Assembly: GCA_029556545.1 (NCBI GenBank)
Contig: JAKQEQ010000134.1
Location: 1 to 56,697, forward strand
DNA length: 56,697 bases
From: Candidatus Hydrogenedentota bacterium
GTDB lineage: Bacteria > Hydrogenedentota > Hydrogenedentia > Hydrogenedentales > JAGMZX01
Reading direction: 5' to 3'
Both the position numbers and the translations under genes were made by a program. Below, in pieces: positions 1-7,580 of this stretch. Under the pieces are notes generated by a model. It saw nothing but the letters and a program-made list of their open reading frames with translations. It ran no database searches and had not been told where the DNA came from. The stretch's first letter is position 1. Each line of letters begins with the position of its first letter.

Positions 1-658
1 CCCTGTCGAGCGCCTCGCGCGTCTGGCGTTTCTTTTGTTCGAAGAAGCCGCTACTCTCGGGGGTGCGGAAGACGTCGATGTGGCGGCTCTTGAAAACCTC
101 GACGGCTTTCTCGAGCACCTGCCGGGCCAAGGCGGGCGAACCAAGGCGGCACCGCATCTCGAGAACATACGAATCGCGCACAGGCTCGACAATCAACGCT
201 TCGTTGAGCTGCTGCATCGCCAGCTCGGTCCCGTCCGGCTTCTTCCTTATCTGCAAGATATCGAGCAGCGTGGCGACAAAGGCCCGCGTCGCGAGGAACG
301 GCGCGCGCAACGGGCCGCTGCCGTAGGGGAAGTCCGGGTGCTCCTCGAGTTTCATGTCGCGCACGACCGTCTCGAGGAGGTCGCGGCTGTGAACGAGTTC
401 GATCTCGGAGTTGAGGTCCTCGACCGTCAGCGAGATCATGGTCATGTCCTGGCCGCTCGAGGTAACCGTGGGATCGGTCTGGGAGACCTCGCGCCCGCGG
501 ACCAGGCGCACCTTCGCCATGGACTCATACGTGGGCGGCCACAGGTAGTTCCCGACGAAGACGACCGCAAAAATCAGAATCGGCAAGAACAGGATCAGCT
601 TGATCCGTTTGAAGATGACGGTCAGCACGTCGCGTACAAAGAATTGCCGTTGGTCCAT
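1..658 (-). CDS. Wzz/GumC-like polysaccharide chain-length protein (N-terminal part)
   Basis: The reading frame runs off the left edge, so only about 219 N-terminal residues are seen. It starts at the ATG complementary to 656-658, with GAGGAA about 9 nt upstream. The protein opens MDQRQFFVRDVLTVIFKRIK, followed by one strong membrane segment (about residues 21-40) and then PPTYESMAKVRLVRG, the layout of the Wzz/GumC/ExoP family (chain-length or co-polymerase proteins of polysaccharide export in the inner membrane). The periplasmic part repeats the family pattern of helices with QLNEALIVEPVRDSYVLEM. The missing C-terminus should hold a coiled coil and second membrane segment, with or without a tyrosine kinase. 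The gene follows a Wza-like lipoprotein 83 nt upstream on the same strand, which fits one export operon. Confidence 0.85.
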   Translation of the reverse strand, partial: MDQRQFFVRDVLTVIFKRIKLILFLPILIFAVVFVGNYLWPPTYESMAKVRLVRGREVSQTDPTVTSSGQDMTMISLTVEDLNSEIELVHSRDLLETVVRDMKLEEHPDFPYGSGPLRAPFLATRAFVATLLDILQIRKKPDGTELAMQQLNEALIVEPVRDSYVLEMRCRLGSPALARQVLEKAVEVFKSRHIDVFRTPESSGFFEQKKRQTREALDR

Positions 659-741
659 GGCGTCGATTCCTCTAAGTTCCTTCCGGCGGCGTCGCGGCGA
701 CGCGCGGCGGCTTTCCTCCCTTCCGCTGTTCAGGCGGATGA

Positions 742-2118
742 TTACGGGTTTAACACGTCAGCAATGCCGGTGAGTCCGGTGCTGAAATTGATGTTCTTGC
801 TCTTCGAATCGACCTCTTGCTCGTTCAGGTAGTAATGGGAACTTATGCCGAGCGTCGGGTTGAAGGGCACGACTTCTTCGATGTATTGCTCGACGAAGAG
901 GTTGAGCTTCGACACGGTCTTCTTCGGCACGTACACCGTGTCGAAGGGCCGGAGCATGATGTCGTTGTCCGTGTGGCCGCGCGTCAGGGCCACGCGCAGA
1001 TTCGTGTTGAAGACGTACGGCTTGCCGTTCGGGTTCCTGCGCAACACGATGACGTTGTTCAACCGGGAGGTGTCTTTGATCCCATTGGCCATGAGCACCG
1101 CTTGAAGCGCGGTCGGCGCGCCCTCGAGCGGATACACGCCCGGTTGATTGACCTCGCCGCCCACGTAGATGCGGCCGCCCGTGGCCTTCAGCACGTCCGC
1201 GTTGACCTCGACCGGATTGTGAATCAGTCCCTCGCAACGCTGCTGTATCGCGCTCACGAGTTCCTCCAGGCTGTAACCCGCGGCCGCCACGTTACCCAAG
1301 CGCGCCACGGAAACCTGCCCGTCCGGCCGCACCTGAACCGCGGCGGTCATGCCGCTGAGCACGCTGGTGTCCACCGCGGGGAAGATGATGAGCGCCGCAA
1401 TGGGCCGGTTCTGCATGACCTTGCCGGCCTCGGTCTCGATGAGGGCCGCCGCGTCGGTGACCGTCAACCCGGCAATCCGCATGTTCTGCTCGACACCAGG
1501 CAGGCTGATCCCGCCGTCGGGCCGGACAATCACGTCGCGGCTGAAGTCGTCGTAGCGGTCCATATTGACGAAATCGACGTTGACCGTGACGCGGGGCTCG
1601 CCCTCGATAAGGCCCGAATTGGCGTACACCTGTTTGAGTTGGTCCCGCAGTTGCAGGGGGGTCAGGCCGCGGGCCTGGACGTCGCCCACCTCGGGCGCGG
1701 TGATCATGCCATCGGGCCGGACCGTGCGCGTGACATTGAGCTGCCAGTTGTCGAGGAAGGAGATGCCGATCACGTCGCCGATCTCGAGCTTGTATTCGCC
1801 CGGTTCGACGGGTCGCGGCGAAAGCCGAACCTCCATGCTGTCGCCGACCTCGATCCGGTAATCCCACGGCACCTCATTCGTCCGCATGCTGCGGAGGGCG
1901 AAATCGAGGTTGACCACGTCGCCCACCTGCAAGTAGTACGGCTGTTCGAGCCCGCACATGACATCGATTTCCGCGGGGGTCACGGGTCGATTCTGGCCTT
2001 TCTCGCCAAGCATGATGATCCCGTCGCCGGCCCGGCCCGAAGTGGCGCAACCGGCGGCGACAAGCGCCAGGACGGCGAATGCACACACCAAGCAGGCGCA
2101 CTGGTACTGTGATTTCAT
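742..2118 (-). CDS. Wza-like polysaccharide export lipoprotein (Poly_export + SLBB)
   Basis: Outer-membrane or periplasmic component of polysaccharide export, 458 aa. I start at the ATG at 2118, not at an ATG 54 nt further out, because a GGAGG lies about 9 nt before it and the protein then opens with a lipoprotein signal (lipobox LVAAGC, Cys24). It contains poly-export segments (YKLEIGDVIGISFLDNWQL, TVRPDGMITAPEVGDVQARG, and a second VRPDGGISLPGVEQ) and a C-terminal SLBB-type segment (GRIYVGGEVNQPGVYPLEG). The poly-export unit appears at least twice (a first, shorter YYLQVGDVVNLDF near residue 60), more than in a minimal Wza. It lies between a secreted unknown protein and the Wzz-like gene, all on the minus strand, so a shared exopolysaccharide export operon is likely. 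Which polymer it exports cannot be read from here. Confidence 0.88.
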   Translation of the reverse strand: MKSQYQCACLVCAFAVLALVAAGCATSGRAGDGIIMLGEKGQNRPVTPAEIDVMCGLEQPYYLQVGDVVNLDFALRSMRTNEVPWDYRIEVGDSMEVRLSPRPVEPGEYKLEIGDVIGISFLDNWQLNVTRTVRPDGMITAPEVGDVQARGLTPLQLRDQLKQVYANSGLIEGEPRVTVNVDFVNMDRYDDFSRDVIVRPDGGISLPGVEQNMRIAGLTVTDAAALIETEAGKVMQNRPIAALIIFPAVDTSVLSGMTAAVQVRPDGQVSVARLGNVAAAGYSLEELVSAIQQRCEGLIHNPVEVNADVLKATGGRIYVGGEVNQPGVYPLEGAPTALQAVLMANGIKDTSRLNNVIVLRRNPNGKPYVFNTNLRVALTRGHTDNDIMLRPFDTVYVPKKTVSKLNLFVEQYIEEVVPFNPTLGISSHYYLNEQEVDSKSKNINFSTGLTGIADVLNP

Positions 2119-2228
2119 AGAAGGCAGCCTCCGTGATGGGTCCGTCTTTGTCTTGCGAACCATAGGTCTCATTCTTCCTTCCGCATATAACTTCGGGCCG
2201 CCTTCCGCGGCCCGATCGTCTCACGCAC

Positions 2229-3314
2229 TTACGGCCCTGTCATCGACCGTAGCGTCAACGGCGACGCCTGTTCGCCCATGATGATTTCCAGATTCTCCAT
2301 GCTTGCGGCGTCCACCGCGGCATAGGGCTGTTCCGGGACGGTCAATGGTTTGCCGGGCATGCCGGGCTTCTCGCGGCGCGGCTGTGGATCGCGAAGGCCG
2401 CGCATGCGCTGTTCCCGCGGGTCCACCGGTACGAGGTCTTCCCGGCCCCTGTATGGCGTGGGCTTGGGCGCCTGACCGCGCTCGACAGTCGTCGGACGCC
2501 CGCGCCGATAGGACGGCGCCTGTGATGCCGGGGTCACCGTCCGGCTCGAGGGGGTTACCGGCCTCTGAACGCGGATGAACCGCTGTTCTCCCTGCTCGGA
2601 TTCGAATCGCTGCAGTCGGTACGCGTCGCCGCGGCTCAGGTATTGCCCGCGGATATATCGCTGGCCCGCTCTGCCCCGCATCACGGTAAGCGGAAGGGAC
2701 GAAGGAAAGCGCTGGTCTTCGTTGAGCCATTGCAGCCCCACCTGCAAACCGTAATAGAGCGCTTCGCGCTGGATGCCGTGCGTGTCCGAAAGCACTTTCG
2801 CTATCTCCGCGTACACGGCGTCTATGGCGTCGTAAGCATCCACCTCGAAGACCCGCCCATACTCCGGAGACAAGCCAATCCCCTCCACCGTGATGCGATA
2901 CCGTTGGCCCGGATTCTTCACGTAGTTCGGCGCCGCGGTCAGGAGCACTTCCGAGCGGACCCGCGCCAGCATTTCCTCCGCCTTGAAGCGGATTACGGAT
3001 TCGTCCTCGCCGGTCTCCGGACTGATATACAGTTGCGGACCGCCCGGCGCACGTTCGTTCTTGCGAAGCTTGAAGGTGACGATGCCGTCTTCCTCCTCGA
3101 CAAGAAACATGTGTTTTTCGTCAAGGTAGTCGCCGTGATGGCGCACGAGGGCGCGCAACGTCTTTTCCTGAAATGGGATGCCCGCCCCTTTCGCGTTTGA
3201 CACCCCCATCTGCGGGCTCTGTGCGAAAGCGGGCAGATCGAGCAATCCCAGGCAGAGCGCGCCGCCAAGGAATGCGCAAAGCGCATACCGCCCACACTGT
3301 GCTCGTCTAGCCAT
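2229..3314 (-). CDS. secreted protein of unknown function
   Basis: A 361-aa protein with no family I recognise. The start at 3314 (MARRAQCGRYALC) gives a clean Sec signal peptide with likely cleavage after AFA near residue 31. An upstream ATG at 3422 in the same frame adds 36 residues that look like translated leader. The mature protein is acidic to about residue 200, then has an arginine/proline/glutamine-rich tail (VQRPVTPSSRTVTPASQAP and similar) that looks disordered. It is followed by the Wza-like and Wzz-like genes and preceded by a good sigma-70-type promoter, so it is probably the first gene of a polysaccharide export operon and may be an accessory envelope factor. That role is inferred from position only. 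Confidence 0.7.
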   Translation of the reverse strand: MARRAQCGRYALCAFLGGALCLGLLDLPAFAQSPQMGVSNAKGAGIPFQEKTLRALVRHHGDYLDEKHMFLVEEEDGIVTFKLRKNERAPGGPQLYISPETGEDESVIRFKAEEMLARVRSEVLLTAAPNYVKNPGQRYRITVEGIGLSPEYGRVFEVDAYDAIDAVYAEIAKVLSDTHGIQREALYYGLQVGLQWLNEDQRFPSSLPLTVMRGRAGQRYIRGQYLSRGDAYRLQRFESEQGEQRFIRVQRPVTPSSRTVTPASQAPSYRRGRPTTVERGQAPKPTPYRGREDLVPVDPREQRMRGLRDPQPRREKPGMPGKPLTVPEQPYAAVDAASMENLEIIMGEQASPLTLRSMTGP

Positions 3315-3529
3315 CAATGCACCGCCATCGTGCGAAAACGACAATCCGGTCGAGACACACACTCCCACTCCCGATATGGATATGTCTTTACGCATCATAT
3401 CCCATCCGCTCGGCGCGCGCAACTCCTAATATTGCGGTCAGTCGCCTGCCGCCTGGCCACTTACGCTTGCCACGCGGCCTGGGGCAGGGAGTATCGTATA
3501 TGCCTTCTTCTCATTCCCGCTGCGTACAT

Positions 3530-3558
3530 AATATACTAAATTCTTGACAATTTGTAAA
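3530..3558 (-). promoter_or_regulatory. sigma-70-like promoter for the polysaccharide export operon
   Basis: On the minus strand TTTACA (complement of 3553-3558) and TATATT (complement of 3530-3535) are separated by exactly 17 nt, in an unusually AT-rich island. Transcription would start near 3523 and give a leader of about 200 nt before the ATG at 3314. Arms ATATACT (3531-3537) and AGTATAT (3558-3564) form an inverted repeat bracketing the promoter spacer, which could be an operator. Confidence 0.65.
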
Positions 3559-3592
3559 GTATATCATTCTCGACCAATAAAATCAATTGTCG

Positions 3593-4576
3593 TCAGGCAT
3601 CCTTAACAGATGTATAGCCCCCTTGCTGAACCCAGCGGATCGTCTCGCGCAGCCCCGTGTCGAGCGAAACGCAGGGGGTCCACGAGAGCAGCCGGCGCGC
3701 TTTCCCGCAGTCAACGCGCACCCGGTATATTTCGCTTCTCCGTGGTCGCAGCCGCGAGGGTTCCTCTATGATCCGCGGCGTCACCCCCATCAGGTCGGCG
3801 ATCAGGGCAACCAGGGCCGCCATGCTTATCGAGTGCTCCGAACCGAAATGCACCACCTCTCCGACAACGCATTCCGCATCGGCCATGGCGAGATACGCAT
3901 CGAGGATATCGTCGACGTAAACAAAAGGACGAATGGGCGTCAGGTCGCCCAGGCGCAGTTCGGACCCCTGCATCAGTTGGGTGATGACGGTGGGCATGAT
4001 GAGATACGAGCCCATGCGGGGGCCGTAGACGTTGAACAGGCGGATGGTGGCGCCCGGCAGGTCATAGGACAGGCAGTAGGTCTGAACCGCCATGTCGCCG
4101 GCAAGCTTGCCCGCGGTGTAGGGGTTGCAGGCGGCCACGGGGTGGTCTTCCGTAATCGGTTGATCATCCCGCGCATTGCCGTATACGCCCGCCGTTGAAG
4201 TATGGACCAGTCGGCGCACACTTGCGTCCCGGCACGCCTCGCACACGTGGAGTGTGCCTAACGCGTTGACTTCGAACGTCTCCCGAGGGTTCTGATACGA
4301 GTAGGCCACGCTGGTGACGGCGCCCAGATGGAACACCGTGTCCGCGCCCGCGATGAGGCGCCGGACTGTCGGGAAATCGCGCAGATCGCCTCCTTCAACT
4401 TCGAGTTGCCCGCGAAGTTCCTCGGGAACGTGCGCGAGCCAACCGGGGTGTTGCCGAGGATCGCCGTGGGCCATCGCGCGCACGCGCGCGCCAAGGCGCA
4501 GGAGTCGTTCCGTGAGATGACTCCCGATGAAGCCCCCGGCCCCCGTTACAACAACCGGCCTGCCCTTCCAGTCCAT
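3593..4576 (-). CDS. NAD-dependent sugar-nucleotide epimerase/dehydratase
   Basis: Extended short-chain dehydrogenase of 327 aa, cytosolic, acting on a nucleotide sugar. The Rossmann motif TGAGGFIGSHL is at residues 11-21, STAGVYG at 127-133, and the catalytic YxxxK is Y153-T-A-G-K157. The start at 4576 is chosen because the complement carries GGAGGGG about 5 nt upstream and the Rossmann fold begins right after it; an in-frame ATG at 4639 would add 21 unrelated residues. It sits upstream of, and on the same strand as, the polysaccharide export genes but is separated by its own stop and their promoter. Precursor sugar supply for that polymer is a reasonable inference; the exact substrate (UDP-glucose, UDP-glucuronate, dTDP sugars) cannot be assigned. 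Confidence 0.9.
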   Translation of the reverse strand: MDWKGRPVVVTGAGGFIGSHLTERLLRLGARVRAMAHGDPRQHPGWLAHVPEELRGQLEVEGGDLRDFPTVRRLIAGADTVFHLGAVTSVAYSYQNPRETFEVNALGTLHVCEACRDASVRRLVHTSTAGVYGNARDDQPITEDHPVAACNPYTAGKLAGDMAVQTYCLSYDLPGATIRLFNVYGPRMGSYLIMPTVITQLMQGSELRLGDLTPIRPFVYVDDILDAYLAMADAECVVGEVVHFGSEHSISMAALVALIADLMGVTPRIIEEPSRLRPRRSEIYRVRVDCGKARRLLSWTPCVSLDTGLRETIRWVQQGGYTSVKDA

Positions 4577-4662
4577 GACCCCTCCTGCCGACAGCGAGCG
4601 CGTGGGCCTTACGCCCGCGCACGACGGCCATTCTTTCACAACGGCGGCATGCGTGCAAGCAT

Positions 4663-4698
4663 CAGGACGATATGGACAGTGTGGACGACATGGACGGT
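4663..4698. repeat. period-9 tandem repeat, four degenerate units
   Basis: Between two divergent genes, four 9-nt units occur head to tail: CAGGACGAT, ATGGACAGT, GTGGACGAC, ATGGACGGT. Similar arrays stand at 33672 and 50458, so this is a dispersed family rather than a chance run. Its function is unknown. Confidence 0.7.
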
Positions 4699-4783
4699 CG
4701 CTTGCTTGCTTGGCGCGCCGGGAAGCCGCGTGGTAGGATGCGTGCAGGCGCCGGGCGAAACTCGCCGCGCGGGAGGCACGGTC

Positions 4784-5896
4784 ATGAAGAAGATGCTGGT
4801 GTGGGGCTTAAATGTGATTTTGTTAGTGTGCGTTGTCGGTTGCGCGAGCCGGGGCGTCGAGCAGGCGCGCGAGGTGTTGAGCGCCTCCCCGACGACCGCA
4901 TGGTCGCTCCGGGCGTCGTCCGTCGAGCCGATCATCGACATGTCGCCCGCCCAGAAGACCTTGCGATTGGCGGGCAGCGCGGGAACGGTGCTGGGCACGG
5001 GCGTCTCGGCGGTGGTGAATGACAAGCTCCGCCGCCAGTTGCGCGACGCGCTCGACGGCTACGACGCGGGACTGGTCTTCGAGGAGCGGCTCGCGGCGCG
5101 GCTGACGGACGTGCTCGGGCCCAATCGCGTCGCGCCGCTCGGCTCCACCGCCGGCTACCAGGATCGGCGCGCGGCGCAGGAGGCGCGGTTCCGGCATCTG
5201 GGCGACACGGGGTATGGCGCCGCGCTCGATGTCAAGATGACGTTCGGGCTGTTCGGTCCGGCGGGCACGTTGGTCGCGGAGTTGGACGGCGCGTTATACA
5301 CCGTGCCGAAGGGCCATTTGCGCTGGTCGAACACGATCACGGTAACCCCCGACCCGATGCTCGCGGATACACGGCTGGGCAACCCGCGGGGCGGTCTGCT
5401 GCCCGATTTCGGCGGGAACCTCGTTTCCATCGAGGGCGGCGCGATGTCACAGTGGGCCGACGACGGCGGGGTGCGCTTCCGCTTGGCCCATGAAGCTTGC
5501 GTCGATGCCGCGGTATCCGCGCTGCTGTGCGAGTTGGGCTTTGTGCAGGAGGCCGCGGGCATGTACCAGTTGGGTCTTCAGACGTTGCACAAGAAGAACT
5601 TCGACGAGGCCGCGGCCTACTTCCGCAAAGCCCTCGAGTTGGATCCCGCGTTGCTCGACGCGAAGAACGCCTGGTCCGTGAGTGAAGCGCGCGCGGGCCG
5701 CCTCGAGGCCGCGATGGATTTTGCGCGGGCCATCCTGGAAATTGACCCCGATTATGGACCGGCGCACTATAACCTCGGCTGGTGGCACGCGATAGACAAG
5801 CGCGACATCGAGACCGCCCGCGGCCATTACGAGCGGGCGCTCGCGCTGGGCATGCCCATCTCCGAGAAGATGGAAAAGGCCCTTGCGGGGAAGTAG
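4784..5896 (+). CDS. lipoprotein with C-terminal TPR repeats
   Basis: A 370-aa lipoprotein. The start at 4784 is supported by GGGAGG about 7 nt upstream and an immediate signal (MKKMLVWGLNVILLVCVVGC, lipobox Cys20). The frame is open further upstream, but that stretch crosses the period-9 repeat and has no signal. The central part (about residues 50-240) is a novel-looking domain. Residues about 265-365 hold two or three tetratricopeptide repeats (MYQLGLQTLHKKNFDEAAAY, then FARAILEIDPDYGPAHYNLG). TPR lipoproteins usually scaffold envelope complexes. It is divergent from the epimerase and 55 nt upstream of a membrane glycosyltransferase-like gene. No specific function can be assigned. Confidence 0.82.
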   Translation: MKKMLVWGLNVILLVCVVGCASRGVEQAREVLSASPTTAWSLRASSVEPIIDMSPAQKTLRLAGSAGTVLGTGVSAVVNDKLRRQLRDALDGYDAGLVFEERLAARLTDVLGPNRVAPLGSTAGYQDRRAAQEARFRHLGDTGYGAALDVKMTFGLFGPAGTLVAELDGALYTVPKGHLRWSNTITVTPDPMLADTRLGNPRGGLLPDFGGNLVSIEGGAMSQWADDGGVRFRLAHEACVDAAVSALLCELGFVQEAAGMYQLGLQTLHKKNFDEAAAYFRKALELDPALLDAKNAWSVSEARAGRLEAAMDFARAILEIDPDYGPAHYNLGWWHAIDKRDIETARGHYERALALGMPISEKMEKALAGK

Positions 5897-5951
5897 CGCA
5901 CGGGGCGCGCACCCCGACGCGGGATCACGCCGCGAGCGCGCGTGAACGGAC

Positions 5952-7580
5952 ATGACCTCCGCGGATACACCGTTGTTCCGCCGTCTCCCGCCTTGGGGCC
6001 TATTGTTCCTGGCGGGCGTTTGCGTCTTCCTGATCGGTTGGCATTCCCTCACGCGGACCCTCCACCTGACACCGGACTCGTTCATCTATATCGACACGGC
6101 GCAATCACTGCTTCGCGGAAACGGACTCTCGCACGGCGTTCTGCAGCTTCATGACCCCGACATGCTGGAGGTCGACGACTTTCACGCGCCGAACACGACC
6201 TACGCGCCGCTGTACCCGCTCACCATCGCCGCATTGGCGGGTCTGGGGATCCACATCGTGCATGCGGCGCTGCTGGTCGCCGCGCTGGGCTACGGCCTCA
6301 CGCTGATCGCGACGTATCTCTTGGCTCGGCGGCTCTATGGCGCGCCAACCGCGCTGTTGACGACGGCTATCCTCTTGCATTTCCTGCCGCTGACCACTGT
6401 GGGCATATGCGCTTGGAGCGAATCACTCGGCCTGGCCTGCCTCGCGTTCGGGTTTCTCACCCTCACGCGCATAGGCACAAATGGGAACAGCCACCGTTTT
6501 CTCTTGTTGTCCGGCGTGTGTCTTGCCCTTGCGTTCGCCGCGCGCTACGCCCTGCTGCCCGCGTGTATTTTCGGCGTGATTGTGGTGGCACATCAGACGC
6601 ACGGTCTCCGACGGCGCACACACGCACTCGCCGCGTATGCTCTCGGCGTGCTGCTCGTCGCGCTTCCGATACTCGCGCGGAACTACGTCGCTTGCGGGCA
6701 CATGCTGGGGCCGCCCCGTCCTCCCTCGACGCGTGGACTGCTCGACAATTTGCGCGACCTGTACGCCGCCGCGCTCGAGAGTGGGCTGCCCGCCGAGTGG
6801 ATCGCGCCGGACCCGCAAAGCCGGCTCATCGCGGCGTTGCTCGTGCTGATCCTGGGCGTTCTTGTGCTGCGCCGCCGTGGGCGCGATGCGGCAAACACCG
6901 TCTTTGCCGGAAACCGCTGGATATTGCCGATATGGGCCGTGGTTTACACGGGCTTCCTGGTCGTTTATCGAACGCTTGTCACCTTCGACCAGATTGGTCC
7001 CCGTCTCGCCGTGCCGGGACTCGTGTTCGTGATCCCGCCGCTCGTGGCGGTGGCCATCGTCGCCATCCCGGGGCAGCCGCGGCTCATCGAGACGGTGACG
7101 GCGCTGCTGGTCGCGCTAGCGGTGTTTCGCGCCGGGTACGACCTCGCGACCACGCCGCAAGACAGCCCCGCCGCACGGGTCGCGCGATCCGAACGGCTGA
7201 CCTGGATCGCGCGGAATACCACCGACCGCGACGTTATCATCGGCGACTCGCTCATGGACCTGCCTGCGTACCGCGGCCCGCGCCGCTGCCTGTCATTCTT
7301 TCCCCTCGAAGGCGCGGAGTACCAGCTTACGCGCGAGAACCTCGCCGACTTTCTGAAGCCGCGCATCGGCCGCGTTGACCGGGCGTACATCGTGCTGCGC
7401 CGCGTGACGTATACGGAACCCAGTTACGAACCCCAGTGGCGACGCTACTGCGGCGACTTCATCACGGACCTGGTCTATGGCCGCGCCGACCGCTACCCCG
7501 GCATTCGCCCCTTGGCAAATTTGAAGGACGGATTTGTATTCGAGGTGGACACGACGCACATTTCCAACATGCTGGAATGA
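5952..7580 (+). CDS. polytopic GT-C-like membrane glycosyltransferase
   Basis: A 542-aa membrane protein with about ten hydrophobic segments. After the first segment comes a periplasmic loop LTPDSFIYIDTAQSLLRGNG, the position and acidic character expected of the first loop in GT-C enzymes (ArnT/PMT, GT39 or GT83 relatives), which transfer sugars from lipid-linked donors. The C-terminal roughly 150 residues are soluble (ARSERLTWIARNTTDRDVII onward). The ATG at 5952 has only a weak ribosome-binding site. It may be cotranscribed with the TPR lipoprotein. Its stop abuts the stop of the convergent YfhO-like gene with no bases between them. Glycosyltransferase activity is inferred from topology, not from a complete motif. 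Confidence 0.72.
   Translation: MTSADTPLFRRLPPWGLLFLAGVCVFLIGWHSLTRTLHLTPDSFIYIDTAQSLLRGNGLSHGVLQLHDPDMLEVDDFHAPNTTYAPLYPLTIAALAGLGIHIVHAALLVAALGYGLTLIATYLLARRLYGAPTALLTTAILLHFLPLTTVGICAWSESLGLACLAFGFLTLTRIGTNGNSHRFLLLSGVCLALAFAARYALLPACIFGVIVVAHQTHGLRRRTHALAAYALGVLLVALPILARNYVACGHMLGPPRPPSTRGLLDNLRDLYAAALESGLPAEWIAPDPQSRLIAALLVLILGVLVLRRRGRDAANTVFAGNRWILPIWAVVYTGFLVVYRTLVTFDQIGPRLAVPGLVFVIPPLVAVAIVAIPGQPRLIETVTALLVALAVFRAGYDLATTPQDSPAARVARSERLTWIARNTTDRDVIIGDSLMDLPAYRGPRRCLSFFPLEGAEYQLTRENLADFLKPRIGRVDRAYIVLRRVTYTEPSYEPQWRRYCGDFITDLVYGRADRYPGIRPLANLKDGFVFEVDTTHISNMLE

Noticed and set aside
3544-3549. TTGACA on the plus strand as a -35 box
   Set aside because: No -10 lies 16-18 nt downstream, and no plus-strand gene follows; the good promoter is on the minus strand.
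4328-4783. Upstream extension of the TPR lipoprotein
   Set aside because: It overlaps the divergent epimerase gene, crosses repeat DNA, and would bury the lipoprotein signal in the middle of the protein.
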